A DNA stretch of 64,000 nt from Paraburkholderia sp. (GTDB taxonomy: Bacteria > Pseudomonadota > Gammaproteobacteria > Burkholderiales > Burkholderiaceae). Of the stretch, positions 1-8,943 are shown one piece after another. The DNA lies in assembly GCF_028283785.1 (NCBI RefSeq), contig NZ_JAPWKB010000013.1, positions 124,001 to 188,000 of the forward strand, given 5' to 3'. A program made the position numbers and the translations under genes. Each line of letters opens with the position of its first letter. The stretch's first letter is position 1. The notes beneath the pieces were generated by a model, which saw only the letters and a list, made by a program, of their open reading frames with translations, did no database searches and was not told the DNA's origin.

Positions 1-937
1 CGCTCGCGAGCAGCAGCAGCCCGGACTTGAACGCGGACATCCCGAAGCCGATCTGGAACATCAGCGGCATCAGATACGGCACCGCGCCGATGCCGATCCG
101 CGTCACCGATCCGGTAACGACGGTCACGGAAAAAGTGGGAATCTTCAGCGTCGACACGTCGATCAGCGGATACGGATGCCGTTTCGCGTGCTGGAACGCG
201 ATCACGCCCGCCACCAGTCCGCCGACGATAAACGCGACCGCGACCCACGGGTTTTCGGTGGGCTGGCTCGCGAGTTCGGCGCCGTAGAGAATGGCCGTCA
301 GCGTCAGCGCGCTGAGGATCAGGCCGACCACGTCGAGCGGACGACGCTCGGTGCCGCGCAGGTTCGGCACCATCGCCGCGACCGCGATCAGCACGGCGAT
401 GCCGAACGGCACGTTCAGCAGGAAAATCCAGCGCCACGACGCGTACGTCGTGATGAAGCCGCCGACCGGCGGACCGACCACGGGCGCGGCGATCGCGGGC
501 CAGGTGATGGTCGAGATGGCCTGCATCATCCGGCTCTTGTCGGTGCTGCGGACCACGATCAGCCGTCCGACCGGCACCATCATCGCGCCGCCCATCCCTT
601 GCAGCAGCCGAGCGGCGGTGAATTCCGTCACGTTCTGCGACAGCCCGCACAACACCGACGCGACCGTGAACACCACGACCGCGCTGAAGAACACCGTGCG
701 CGAGCCGCAGCGGTCCGCGACCCAGCCGCTGACCGGAATGAAAATGGCGAGCGCGAGCATGTACGCGGTCATCCCGAGGCTCAGGCTGTTCGGCCCGACG
801 CCGAACGAATGCGCCATCTGCGGCAGCGCGGTAGCGATCACCGTGGTGTCGAGGTATTCCATGAAAAAAGTCGCGGCGACGATATACGGCAGCCAGCCGA
901 TGCGGCTGGACGGGTCGCTGGAGGAGCGTGCGGTCAT
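1..937 (-). CDS. MFS drug efflux transporter, DHA2/EmrB-like (partial)
   Basis: Reading leftward from an ATG at 937, about 312 codons stay open to the window edge, so the C-terminus is missing. The N-terminus runs straight into a transmembrane helix containing MEYLDTTVIATALPQM, the signature of 14-helix DHA2 (EmrB/QacA) proton antiporters. It is followed by the loop motif GWVADRCGSRTVF (motif A type), RLLQGMGGAMMVPVGRL, and GPPVGGFI with WRWIFLLNVPFG (motif C region). At least eight hydrophobic segments can be traced. It should act as an inner-membrane multidrug or toxic-compound exporter driven by the proton gradient; the substrate cannot be told. The upstream gap to ahpC is shared, so the two genes are divergent. 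Confidence 0.9.
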   Translation of the reverse strand, partial: MTARSSSDPSSRIGWLPYIVAATFFMEYLDTTVIATALPQMAHSFGVGPNSLSLGMTAYMLALAIFIPVSGWVADRCGSRTVFFSAVVVFTVASVLCGLSQNVTEFTAARLLQGMGGAMMVPVGRLIVVRSTDKSRMMQAISTITWPAIAAPVVGPPVGGFITTYASWRWIFLLNVPFGIAVLIAVAAMVPNLRGTERRPLDVVGLILSALTLTAILYGAELASQPTENPWVAVAFIVGGLVAGVIAFQHAKRHPYPLIDVSTLKIPTFSVTVVTGSVTRIGIGAVPYLMPLMFQIGFGMSAFKSGLLLLAS

Positions 938-1161
938 GCGGGTCGGGTTCCTTGCAAAAAGCTTTCTTATCAATGGTCAAGCGCCGAAAACGCGGCGAGT
1001 TGACGCGCAGACCGCCAGTATTGCGCAAGTGCTCTTGAATTTGCCGGGAATCCCACAATCTGCCGATGTCGGCAGTATGCCGAACCGCCATGTCGGGACC
1101 GGAACGGCGCAGAAGTTGAGGGATAGGGACAAGCAATGACCCTCATTTAAATAATCAACTT

Positions 1162-1188
1162 TTGCTATTAAGCGCGTCCCGACATAAT
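1162..1188 (+). promoter_or_regulatory. Possible sigma70-type promoter of ahpC
   Basis: TTGCTA (1162-1167) and CATAAT (1183-1188) lie in an AT-rich patch 40-65 bases upstream of the ahpC start, separated by a short 15-base spacer. ahpC genes are commonly OxyR-controlled, but I could not assemble a convincing four-part OxyR site here. Spacing and the single weak match keep this tentative. Confidence 0.35.
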
Positions 1189-1228
1189 GGCTTCACTTTC
1201 CAACCACCCAGAGAAGAGGACGCATCAA

Positions 1229-1792
1229 ATGCCGATCATCAATTCCCAGATCAAACCGTTCAAGGCAACCGCGTACCACAACGGTGACTTCACGCAAGTC
1301 ACGGAAGAAACGCTGAAGGGCAAGTGGTCCGTCGTGGTGTTCTACCCGGCCGACTTCACGTTCGTTTGCCCGACCGAACTGGGCGACCTGGCCGATCGTT
1401 ACGCTGAATTCCAGAAGCTGGGCGTGGAAATCTACAGCGTCTCGACCGATACGCACTTCACGCACAAGGCATGGCACGACACGTCGGACACGATCCAGAA
1501 GATCAAGTACCCGATGCTCGCCGACCCGACGCTGGCAATCTCGCGCAACTTCGACGTTCTGATCGAAGAAGAAGGCCTGGCGCTGCGTGGCACGTTCGTG
1601 ATCAACCCGGAAGGCGAAATCAAGCTGGCAGAAATCCACGACAACGGCATCGGCCGTGACGCTGGCGAACTGCTGCGCAAGGTGCAAGCGGCTCAATACG
1701 TCGCGTCGCATCCGGGTGAAGTCTGCCCGGCAAAGTGGACGCCGGGTGCGGACACGCTGACGCCGTCGCTGGACCTGATCGGCAAGATCTAA
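1229..1792 (+). CDS. ahpC: Alkyl hydroperoxide reductase subunit C (2-Cys peroxiredoxin)
   Basis: 187-residue typical 2-Cys peroxiredoxin that reduces H2O2, organic peroxides and peroxynitrite in the cytosol. The peroxidatic cysteine is Cys47 in [16 protein letters not shown], and the resolving cysteine lies in GEVCPAKW near the C-terminus. Length equals the enteric family (187). The start is the ATG giving [11 protein letters not shown], preceded by AGAGGA about ten bases upstream; an in-frame ATG 42 bases earlier has no ribosome site and would add a non-conserved tail. ahpF, its reductase, follows 206 bases downstream with a hairpin in between, so the pair may be transcribed together with attenuated read-through. 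Confidence 0.97.
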   Translation: MPIINSQIKPFKATAYHNGDFTQVTEETLKGKWSVVVFYPADFTFVCPTELGDLADRYAEFQKLGVEIYSVSTDTHFTHKAWHDTSDTIQKIKYPMLADPTLAISRNFDVLIEEEGLALRGTFVINPEGEIKLAEIHDNGIGRDAGELLRKVQAAQYVASHPGEVCPAKWTPGADTLTPSLDLIGKI

Positions 1793-1894
1793 GCGCGGAT
1801 CCGTCCACGCTTCAGCATCGAAGCTGCATCACGCGGTAAATCAAAAGTAGCACTCTGTAGCACGACGGCGCGCCTTATCCAGGGCGCGTCGATA

Positions 1895-1931
1895 GTGCGG
1901 GCCGGCGGCGCATCCCGCCGTCAGCCCGCAC
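1895..1931. terminator. GC-rich hairpin between ahpC and ahpF
   Basis: Arms GTGCGGGC (1895-1902) and GCCCGCAC (1924-1931) enclose a second pairing CGGCGG/CCGCCG. A smaller hairpin (CGCGCC/GGCGCG, 1869-1888) precedes it. There is no T-tract, so it may be a partial terminator or RNA-stability element that lowers ahpF relative to ahpC. Function is inferred from position. Confidence 0.5.
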
Positions 1932-1998
1932 GTCATACCCGCCACGCCAACGCCGACAGGCGCTCGCTCACGCAAAACGTCAGGGAATCGAACACGCC

Positions 1999-3597
1999 AT
2001 GCTGGACGCCAATCTCAAGACTCAACTGAAATCGTACCTGGAAAAGGTTAGCCGGCCGATCGAGATCGTCGCATCGGTCGATGACAGCGCCAAATCGCAA
2101 GAGCTGATGGCGTTGCTGAGCGATATCGCTACGCTGTCGGACCGTGTCACGGTGATCGAAAAGCGTGACGATGCCGAGCGCAAGCCGTCGTTCTCGATTG
2201 GCGAACCTGGCAAGGACATCGGCATCCGCTTCGCGGGCATCCCGATGGGCCACGAATTCACGTCGCTGGTGCTTGCACTGCTGCAAGTCGGCGGCCACCC
2301 GGTCAAACTCGACGACGCGGTGATCGAACAGATCCGCAGTCTCGACGGCGACTATCACTTTGAAACGTATTTCTCGCTGACGTGCCAGAACTGTCCTGAG
2401 GTGGTTCAGGCGCTCAACGTGATGGCGTTGATTAATCCGCGTATCCGTCACGTAGCGATCGACGGCGGTGTGTTTCCGGCGGAAGTCGAAGCGCGCCAGA
2501 TCATGGCGGTACCGACCTTCTTCATGAACGGTGAAGTGTTCGGCCAGGGTCGCAGCGGCGTGAAGGAAATCCTCGCGAAGCTCGACACCAACGCCGGTGC
2601 GCGTGCTGCGAAAGAACTGGAAAACAAGCCGGTGTTCGACACGCTGATCGTCGGTGGCGGGCCTGCCGGCGCGGCGGCTGCCATTTACTCGGCGCGCAAG
2701 GGCATTAGCACCGGCGTGGTCGCGGAACGCTTCGGCGGCCAGGTGCTCGACACGCTGGCAATCGAAAACTTCGTCTCCGTGACGGAAACCGAAGGACCGA
2801 AGTTCGCGATGGCGCTCGAACAGCACGTCAAGAGCTACGAAGTGGACATCATGGACGTGCAGCGCGCCGAAGCGCTGGTTCCGGGCCGTATCCACGAAGT
2901 GCGGCTGGCCAACGGCGCAGTGCTGAAGGCGAAGACCATCATTCTGGCAACGGGTGCCCGCTGGCGCGAGATCAACGTGCCGGGCGAGCGCGAATACCGC
3001 AATCACGGCGTGGCGTACTGCCCGCACTGCGACGGCCCGCTGTTCAAGGGCAAGCGCGTCGCGGTGATCGGCGGCGGTAACTCGGGCGTCGAAGCGGCAA
3101 TCGACCTCGCCGGTATCGTCAAGGAAGTGACGCTGCTCGAATTCGGCGCACAACTGCGCGCCGACGCGGTGCTGCAACGCAAGCTGCACAGCCTGCCGAA
3201 CGTGAAGGTGATCACCCAGGCGCAGACCACGGAAGTGACCGGCGACGGCAAGAAAGTCGACGGCATCACCTACAAGGACCTGCAATCGGGCGACGTGAAG
3301 CGCATCGACCTCGAAGGCGTGTTCGTGCAGATCGGTCTGGTGCCGAACACCGAATGGCTGAAGGGTACGGTCGAACTGTCGAAGCACGGCGAGATCGTCG
3401 TCGATGCACGCGGCGCGACGTCGGTACCGGGCGTGTTTGCTGCAGGCGACGTCACCACGGTGCCGTTCAAGCAGATCGTGATCGCCGTGGGCGAAGGTGC
3501 GAAAGCATCGCTGTCCGCGTTCGATCACCTGATCCGTTCGAGCGTCGAAGACGAAACGCCGGTCGTCGTGGAAGAAGCGGCGCTCGACGCGGTGTAA
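1999..3597 (+). CDS. ahpF: Alkyl hydroperoxide reductase subunit F
   Basis: 532-residue flavoprotein disulfide reductase that passes electrons from NADH through FAD and two disulfide centres to AhpC. The N-terminal tandem-thioredoxin domain carries its redox pair at Cys129/Cys132 (LTCQNC). An FAD-binding loop [11 protein letters not shown] lies near residue 216, the thioredoxin-reductase-like active site is Cys341/Cys344 ([14 protein letters not shown]), and the NADH loop [12 protein letters not shown] follows near 357. The C-terminal FAD motif is [15 protein letters not shown]. Length and domain order match Escherichia coli AhpF. It sits directly downstream of its partner ahpC. Confidence 0.97.
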   Translation: MLDANLKTQLKSYLEKVSRPIEIVASVDDSAKSQELMALLSDIATLSDRVTVIEKRDDAERKPSFSIGEPGKDIGIRFAGIPMGHEFTSLVLALLQVGGHPVKLDDAVIEQIRSLDGDYHFETYFSLTCQNCPEVVQALNVMALINPRIRHVAIDGGVFPAEVEARQIMAVPTFFMNGEVFGQGRSGVKEILAKLDTNAGARAAKELENKPVFDTLIVGGGPAGAAAAIYSARKGISTGVVAERFGGQVLDTLAIENFVSVTETEGPKFAMALEQHVKSYEVDIMDVQRAEALVPGRIHEVRLANGAVLKAKTIILATGARWREINVPGEREYRNHGVAYCPHCDGPLFKGKRVAVIGGGNSGVEAAIDLAGIVKEVTLLEFGAQLRADAVLQRKLHSLPNVKVITQAQTTEVTGDGKKVDGITYKDLQSGDVKRIDLEGVFVQIGLVPNTEWLKGTVELSKHGEIVVDARGATSVPGVFAAGDVTTVPFKQIVIAVGEGAKASLSAFDHLIRSSVEDETPVVVEEAALDAV

Positions 3598-3698
3598 AAG
3601 TTCTCTGGAAGGTTTGTCTCGCGCAACGACGCGGACAGAGGCCGGCTTCCGGCGCTGTCCGCCGTGTTCAAACCGAGTTTGAGCCGCGCTTGACGATT

Positions 3699-3731
3699 GG
3701 CCCGCCTGTCTCCGACAGGCGGGCTTTTTTT
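3699..3731 (+). terminator. Rho-independent terminator after ahpF
   Basis: GCCCGCCTGTC and GACAGGCGGGC form a near-perfect stem with a tiny loop, followed by seven T residues (3725-3731). It is about 100 bases after the ahpF stop. The whole 3598-3914 gap holds this terminator and the ilvD leader; I saw no leader peptide or attenuator for ilvD. Confidence 0.92.
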
Positions 3732-3914
3732 ATGGCCGGCGGAGGCGCGCTTGCACCGGACGGCGTGGAATCCTCGACGGGCAAGCGCGCAGGCCTGTGC
3801 AATAATTGCAAAGTTTGCCCGGAGCGCGGCTCAAAAAGTTGTTCGCACGGGCGCGCGAGGGGCCTTTATCCCCGTGGCCCGCTTCCTTTTTGCGATCTTT
3901 CTTCAATAACCACG

Positions 3915-5774
3915 ATGCCCGCATACCGTTCCAAAACTTCCACCGCCGGTCGCAACATGGCGGGGGCGCGCTCGCTGTGGCGCGCCACCGGCATGAAAGA
4001 CGAAGACTTTTCCAAGCCCATCATCGCGGTGGTCAATTCGTTCACCCAGTTCGTGCCCGGCCACGTGCACCTGAAGGATCTGGGTCAACTCGTCGCGCGC
4101 GAGATCGAAGCCGCTGGCGGCGTCGCCAAGGAATTCAACACCATCGCCGTCGATGACGGCATCGCGATGGGCCACGACGGCATGCTGTATTCGCTGCCCA
4201 GCCGCGACATCATCGCGGACTCCGTCGAATACATGGTGAATGCGCACTGCGCGGACGCGATGGTCTGCATCTCGAACTGCGACAAGATCACCCCCGGCAT
4301 GCTGATGGCTGCGATGCGCCTCGACATTCCGGTGATCTTCGTGTCCGGCGGTCCGATGGAAGCCGGCAAGACGCGTCTTGCCAATCCGAAGACCGGCACG
4401 ATCGAGTTCAAGAAGCTCGACCTGGTCGATGCAATGGTGATCGCCGCCGACGCGTCCTATTCCGACGCCGACGTCGCCGAAGTGGAGCGTTCCGCGTGCC
4501 CGACCTGCGGTTCGTGCTCGGGCATGTTCACGGCCAACTCGATGAACTGCCTGACGGAAGCGCTGGGTCTGTCGCTGCCGGGTAACGGCACCGTGGTCGC
4601 CACGCACGCGGATCGCGAGCAGCTGTTCAAGCGCGCCGGCCGACGCATCGTCGAACTGGCTCACCGGTATTACGAGCAGGAAGACGCGTCGATCCTGCCA
4701 CGCGCAGTGGGTTTCAAGGCGTTCGAAAACGCAATGACGCTCGACATCGCGATGGGCGGCTCGACCAACACGATTCTTCACCTGCTGGCGATCGCCCGCG
4801 AAGCCGAAATCGACTTCACGATGACCGACATCGACCGCCTGTCGCGGATCGTGCCGCAACTGTGCAAGGTCGCGCCGAACACCAACAAGTACCACATCGA
4901 AGACGTGCACCGCGCCGGCGGCATCATGGCGATCCTCGGTGAGCTGGACCGCGCCGGCAAGCTGCACACCGACGTCCCCACGGTGCACGCGCCCACGCTG
5001 AAAGACGCGCTGGACCAATGGGACATCGTTCGGACCGAAGACGAAGCCGTCCGTACGTTCTACATGGCAGGCCCGGCCGGCGTTCCGACGCAAATCGCGT
5101 TCAGCCAGAACACCCGCTGGCCGAGCCTCGACCTCGATCGTGCCGAAGGCTGCATCCGCTCGTATGAACACGCGTTCTCGAAGGAAGGCGGACTGGGCGT
5201 GCTGACCGGCAATATCGCACTCGACGGCTGCGTGGTGAAAACCGCGGGCGTGGACGAAAGCATTCTGGTGTTCGAAGGCACGGCGCACGTCACCGAATCG
5301 CAGGACGAGGCAGTCGAAAATATCCTGAACGACAAGGTCAAGGCCGGCGACGTGGTGATCGTCCGCTACGAAGGTCCGAAGGGCGGCCCGGGCATGCAGG
5401 AAATGCTCTATCCGACCAGCTATATCAAGTCGAAGGGTCTGGGCAAGGCGTGCGCGTTGCTGACCGATGGCCGCTTCTCGGGTGGCACGTCGGGTCTGTC
5501 GATCGGTCATTGCTCGCCGGAAGCGGCGGCGGGCGGGGCGATCGGCCTGGTTCGCGATGGCGACAAGATCCGTATCGACATCCCGAATCGCACGATCAAC
5601 GTGCTGGTGTCCGACGAGGAACTGGCGCGTCGTCGCGCAGAGCAGGACGCGAAGGGCTGGAAGCCGGCCAAGCCGCGTCCGCGCAAGGTGTCGGCGGCGC
5701 TGAAGGCGTATGCGAAGCTGGTGATGTCGGCGGACAAGGGCGCAGTGCGCGACCTGTCGTTGCTGGACGACTGA
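3915..5774 (+). CDS. ilvD: Dihydroxy-acid dehydratase
   Basis: 619-residue Fe-S dehydratase of valine/isoleucine (and pantothenate precursor) synthesis: 2,3-dihydroxy-3-methylbutanoate to 2-oxo-isovalerate and the isoleucine equivalent. Iron-sulfur ligands are visible at Cys122 ([11 protein letters not shown]) and Cys195 ([11 protein letters not shown]), the same numbering as E. coli IlvD (616 aa), so this is the long enteric-type enzyme. Other signatures are [26 protein letters not shown] and the C-terminal [11 protein letters not shown]. The start is the ATG of MPAYRSKTS; the frame stays open upstream through the ahpF terminator, which cannot be coding. It is monocistronic, bounded by terminators on both sides. 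Confidence 0.97.
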   Translation: MPAYRSKTSTAGRNMAGARSLWRATGMKDEDFSKPIIAVVNSFTQFVPGHVHLKDLGQLVAREIEAAGGVAKEFNTIAVDDGIAMGHDGMLYSLPSRDIIADSVEYMVNAHCADAMVCISNCDKITPGMLMAAMRLDIPVIFVSGGPMEAGKTRLANPKTGTIEFKKLDLVDAMVIAADASYSDADVAEVERSACPTCGSCSGMFTANSMNCLTEALGLSLPGNGTVVATHADREQLFKRAGRRIVELAHRYYEQEDASILPRAVGFKAFENAMTLDIAMGGSTNTILHLLAIAREAEIDFTMTDIDRLSRIVPQLCKVAPNTNKYHIEDVHRAGGIMAILGELDRAGKLHTDVPTVHAPTLKDALDQWDIVRTEDEAVRTFYMAGPAGVPTQIAFSQNTRWPSLDLDRAEGCIRSYEHAFSKEGGLGVLTGNIALDGCVVKTAGVDESILVFEGTAHVTESQDEAVENILNDKVKAGDVVIVRYEGPKGGPGMQEMLYPTSYIKSKGLGKACALLTDGRFSGGTSGLSIGHCSPEAAAGGAIGLVRDGDKIRIDIPNRTINVLVSDEELARRRAEQDAKGWKPAKPRPRKVSAALKAYAKLVMSADKGAVRDLSLLDD

Positions 5775-5803
5775 CGCTACGACGGGCTTCGCGCCCGTCC
5801 ATA

Positions 5804-5834
5804 AAAAAGCCGCTCCGAGGAGCGGCTTTTTTTT
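5804..5834. terminator. Bidirectional terminator between ilvD and the pirin gene
   Basis: AGCCGCTC and GAGCGGCT form a stem with loop CGAG, flanked by six A on the left and eight T on the right, so it works in both directions. A second small hairpin (GACGGGC/GCCCGTC, 5782-5800) precedes it. It separates convergent ilvD and pirin genes. Confidence 0.93.
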
Positions 5835-5880
5835 CGCCGGCGCGGCGACTGTTTTTAGCTTTCAGCCGCCGCCGACACCA

Positions 5881-6606
5881 TCAATTCCACAAATCCGACT
5901 GCTCGTTGTTGCGCAGGTCGAACGCGATCACTTCCGCGTCTTTGCCGTGGGTGAACGTCAACTGCTTTTCGTCGCGCACCCGCACGCCGTCGCCTTCGTT
6001 CAATTCCACGCCGTTCACCGTCACGTGACCGCGAGCGACGTGAATATACGCATAACGGTCGTCGGCCAGATCGAGTTGCGCGGTTTCGTCACCGTCGAAC
6101 AGACCGGCATATACGCGTGCATCCTGTTGCAAGATCAACGAGTCGTTCGCGCCGTCCGGCGACATCACCAGACGCATCGTGCCGCGCTTGTCTTCCGGAC
6201 CGAAACGACGCTGCTGATAACGCGGCGGCGTGCCCATCTTCGACGGCGCAATCCAGATCTGCAGGAAGTGCACGCGCTCTTCGGGCGAGTGGTTGTACTC
6301 GCTATGCGCGACACCCGTGCCTGCGCTCATCAACTGCACGTCGCCCGGCACGATCACCGATCCCGTGCCCATCGTGTCCTTGTGTTCCAGCGACCCTTCC
6401 AGCACGTACGAGAAAATTTCCATGTCGCGGTGCGGATGCTTGCCGAAACCCTGGCCCGGCGCCACGCGGTCGTCGTTGATCACGAGCAGATCCGAAAAAC
6501 CGTTCTGCTTCGGGTCGTGGTAATTCGCGAAGGAAAACGTGTGACGCGAGCTGAGCCAGCCGTGTTCCGCGCGGCCGCGTTGATTGGCGTGTCTGATTTC
6601 AAGCAT
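5881..6606 (-). CDS. Pirin family protein (YhhW-like, quercetinase type)
   Basis: 241-residue bicupin. The metal ligands of E. coli YhhW are conserved at the same numbers: His57 and His59 (GKHPHRDMEIF), His101 and Glu103 (GVAHSEYNH). Pirins are iron-binding cupins; some cleave quercetin, others act as redox sensors, and the physiological substrate is generally unknown. The start ATG at 6606 has a GAGCAAGAG-type ribosome site. It is divergent from a LysR regulator gene across 127 bases, the usual arrangement for a target gene controlled by its neighbour. Confidence 0.92.
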   Translation of the reverse strand: MLEIRHANQRGRAEHGWLSSRHTFSFANYHDPKQNGFSDLLVINDDRVAPGQGFGKHPHRDMEIFSYVLEGSLEHKDTMGTGSVIVPGDVQLMSAGTGVAHSEYNHSPEERVHFLQIWIAPSKMGTPPRYQQRRFGPEDKRGTMRLVMSPDGANDSLILQQDARVYAGLFDGDETAQLDLADDRYAYIHVARGHVTVNGVELNEGDGVRVRDEKQLTFTHGKDAEVIAFDLRNNEQSDLWN

Positions 6607-6733
6607 CTCTTGCTCCTCGTGAGTTCAATCTGGCGAACACCCGTGCGCCATCCATGAACAACATTGTAGTCAATTAAAACGCTTATAATCGACGCTGAAA
6701 CGGAAACACTGTCTCACTGGAGTGGACGATAAA
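6607..6733. promoter_or_regulatory. Divergent promoter region, pirin / LysR
   Basis: 127-base gap between divergent genes with a TATAAT hexamer at 6684-6689 reading toward the LysR gene. AT-rich sequence (6664-6690) stands out from the GC-rich surroundings and is the likely site of LysR binding and both promoters. The exact operator was not resolved. Confidence 0.45.
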
Positions 6734-7621
6734 ATGCAACTCGAAGACATGCGCATCTTCGTCGCGGCGGTTGACGCGCACAGTTTCACGACGGCGGCAA
6801 ACCGGCTGTCGTTGTCCAAGCAGTTCGTCAGCCGTCGTGTCGCCGCGCTGGAAGAGGCGCTCGGCGTGCGGCTGCTGGTGCGCAATACGCGCAAGCTCGC
6901 CGTGACCGATCTCGGGCTGGAGTTCTACGAGCGCTCGAAACGCATCCTCGCCGAAGTGTCCGACGCGGAACAGGCGATGTCGCTGCGTCGCGCGGCGCCG
7001 CACGGTTTGCTGCGCGTCAGCGCGCCGATGTCGTTCGGCGTGCTGCATCTGTCGCCGCTGATCGCGCTGTTTCTGCACAAATACGACGAGGTGCGCTTCG
7101 ATATGGAATTGAGCGATCGCACCGTCGATGTCGTCGGCGAAGGATTCGATATGGCGATCCGGATCGGCACGCTGACCGATTCGACGTTGATCGCGCAAAA
7201 ACTCGCGGACGTGAGAATGATCGCGTGCTGCAGTCCGACCTATAAACGCCGGCGCGGCACGCCGGAGTCGCCCGCCGAACTCGAACGCCATGCGTGTCTG
7301 CTATACGGCCACGGCCGCCCGGCGAGCTGGTCGTTCGTGGTGGACGGCGCGCTGAAATCGTTCGACGTGCAAGGCCCGCTGCGCGCGAACAACGGCGATG
7401 TGATCCGCGACGCGGCGATCGCCGGGCTCGGCATTACGCTACTGCCCGATTTCATCGTCGCCGATGCGCTGAAGCGCGGCGACCTCGTGCCGGTGCTCGA
7501 CGCGTATCTGCCGCGCGCGTCGACGCTGTATGCCGTGTACCCGCAGCATCGTCAAAGCTCCGCGACGATCCGCGCATTCACCGAATTTCTGCGTACCCAA
7601 TTGTCGAGAGTGCTCCAGTAG
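6734..7621 (+). CDS. LysR-family transcriptional regulator
   Basis: 295 residues. The N-terminal winged helix-turn-helix (about residues 1-60) reads MRIFVAAVDAHSFTTAANRL ... RRVAALEEALGVRLLVR, typical of LysR. The remainder is a periplasmic-binding-like effector domain with the CrgA-type features GEGFDMAIRIG and DGDVI-like loop, close to the subgroup regulating oxidoreductase or pirin genes. The ATG at 6734 is preferred over a GTG 12 bases upstream, which overlaps the GGAG ribosome site. Being divergent from the pirin gene, it most likely regulates that gene and itself; the effector is unknown. Confidence 0.93.
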   Translation: MQLEDMRIFVAAVDAHSFTTAANRLSLSKQFVSRRVAALEEALGVRLLVRNTRKLAVTDLGLEFYERSKRILAEVSDAEQAMSLRRAAPHGLLRVSAPMSFGVLHLSPLIALFLHKYDEVRFDMELSDRTVDVVGEGFDMAIRIGTLTDSTLIAQKLADVRMIACCSPTYKRRRGTPESPAELERHACLLYGHGRPASWSFVVDGALKSFDVQGPLRANNGDVIRDAAIAGLGITLLPDFIVADALKRGDLVPVLDAYLPRASTLYAVYPQHRQSSATIRAFTEFLRTQLSRVLQ

Positions 7622-7921
7622 AGGCTTCGCACTACGCGAAATGCCAGTTTTACCGCTGTCTGGCGGCGCGTAGGTCCGGTTTTTGCAGATCGCCGTACGC
7701 CGGGTGCGTGCACGGGGTGGTTGCGGAATCAGACGCGCGGGTGCCGGACGCCTGACACGGCGGTCCGCGCGCCCGATCGACGACATCGTCGCCGAACCGT
7801 TTTTTCGTACCGGCTGTGTGATGAAAGAATTACATGCCGTCACATCAAACGGCGGTCGTTCCGGACGGTTGCAGGAACGACGCGATCAACCATCTCCGCG
7901 GCAGCGGAATCGGAGGTTTGC
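7622..7921. other. Intergenic, no gene seen
   Basis: 300 bases between the LysR gene and the MipA gene. Reading frames that extend through it have no ribosome site or family resemblance. It should hold the mipA-like promoter; I could not define it. Confidence 0.5.
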
Positions 7922-8818
7922 GTGTCGAACAGGCGTACAACGCGGAGCAACACCCTCCGCCCACAAAAAATCCGCTTTGCAGCCACGCTGCTGACTTTCG
8001 CGGCCGTCGGCGGCGTCGTCGGCATGCCGGAACGCGCGCAGGCGCAAACGCCGTCGCCGCTTGGCGAATGGCAATACTCGGTAGGCATTCCGCTGCAAAA
8101 AATGTGGGAACCGCAACTTCCCACCTGGCAGGTGCGGGTCGGCGCGGCGGCGACCTTCGGGCCGCGCTACGACGGCGCGGAACGTTACCGGCCGCTCGGC
8201 GGCATCAACGTCGACGTGCGCTACAAAGACCTGTTCTTCGTCTCCACGGGCGAGGGCGCAGGCGTCAACTTCGCGCAGGGACCGAACTGGCGCGCGAGTC
8301 TGGCCGTCGTCTACGATTTGGGCCGACGCTCGCACGACGATCCGCAGCATCTCGACGGTCTGGTCAATATCAACGCCGCGCCCGCGATCAAGCTGTCCGG
8401 CGACTATGTGATCTCGAAGGACTTTCCGCTGGTGTTGCGCGCGGACGTGAAGCGCAGCCTCGGCGGCTCGAACGGCTGGGTCGGCGATCTCGGCGCGTAT
8501 ATGCCGTTGCCCGGCAGCAGCGACAAATTCTTCTGGTTCGCCGGACCGAGCGTGACGCTTGCCGATTCGACCTATATGAACAGCTGGTTCGGCGTGAATC
8601 GCAGCGCGCCCGGCGCGTCGAAATATCCGGACTACCACGCGAGCGCGGGCTTCAAGTCGATCAACTTCGGCGTGAGCCTGATCTGGGCGTTCAGGAAACA
8701 CTGGTTCGCCACCGCCGACGGCGGCGTCGAACAACTGGTCGGCAACGCGGCGCGCAGTCCGATCGTGCAGCGCTCGACCAACGGTGTCGCCGACGTGTCG
8801 ATCAATTATCAGTTCTAG
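7922..8818 (+). CDS. MipA/OmpV family outer-membrane protein
   Basis: 298 residues from a GTG start at 7922, chosen because GGAGG lies five bases upstream and it gives a credible signal peptide: basic n-region, hydrophobic LLTFAAVGGVVGM, cleavage after AQA. The mature part has the MipA/OmpV opening (VGAAATFGPRYDGAERYRPLGGINVDVRYKD-type pattern), alternating beta-strand amphipathicity and ends in SINYQF, the aromatic C-terminus recognised by the Bam machinery. MipA is a scaffold for murein enzymes in E. coli; other members are poorly defined, so the role here (envelope, possibly resistance) is uncertain. Confidence 0.88.
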   Translation: MSNRRTTRSNTLRPQKIRFAATLLTFAAVGGVVGMPERAQAQTPSPLGEWQYSVGIPLQKMWEPQLPTWQVRVGAAATFGPRYDGAERYRPLGGINVDVRYKDLFFVSTGEGAGVNFAQGPNWRASLAVVYDLGRRSHDDPQHLDGLVNINAAPAIKLSGDYVISKDFPLVLRADVKRSLGGSNGWVGDLGAYMPLPGSSDKFFWFAGPSVTLADSTYMNSWFGVNRSAPGASKYPDYHASAGFKSINFGVSLIWAFRKHWFATADGGVEQLVGNAARSPIVQRSTNGVADVSINYQF

Positions 8819-8837
8819 CCGCTGCGATGTCTCGACG

Positions 8838-8866
8838 CCACGCATGAGGGCGCGCCCCATGCGTGG
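8838..8866. terminator. Inverted repeat after the MipA gene
   Basis: CCACGCATG (8838-8846) pairs with CATGCGTGG (8858-8866). It begins 20 bases past the stop codon, with no T-tract. Probable transcript end for the MipA-like gene. Confidence 0.5.
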
Positions 8867-8943
8867 GAACAGGCATTGCTGACCTTCCTTGATGAAAAAC
8901 GCCGAACCCCACCGGCGTCATTCGAACGCAAGGAGCGAGTCAA

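Noticed and set aside
1100..1228. OxyR binding site upstream of ahpC
   Set aside because: Only single half-site-like CTAT/ATAG words are present; the full spaced four-part motif was not found.
1933..3528. 531-codon minus-strand frame over ahpF, and similar ones over ilvD and the hybrid kinase
   Set aside because: Antisense shadows of well-identified genes, with composition typical of out-of-frame GC-rich DNA.
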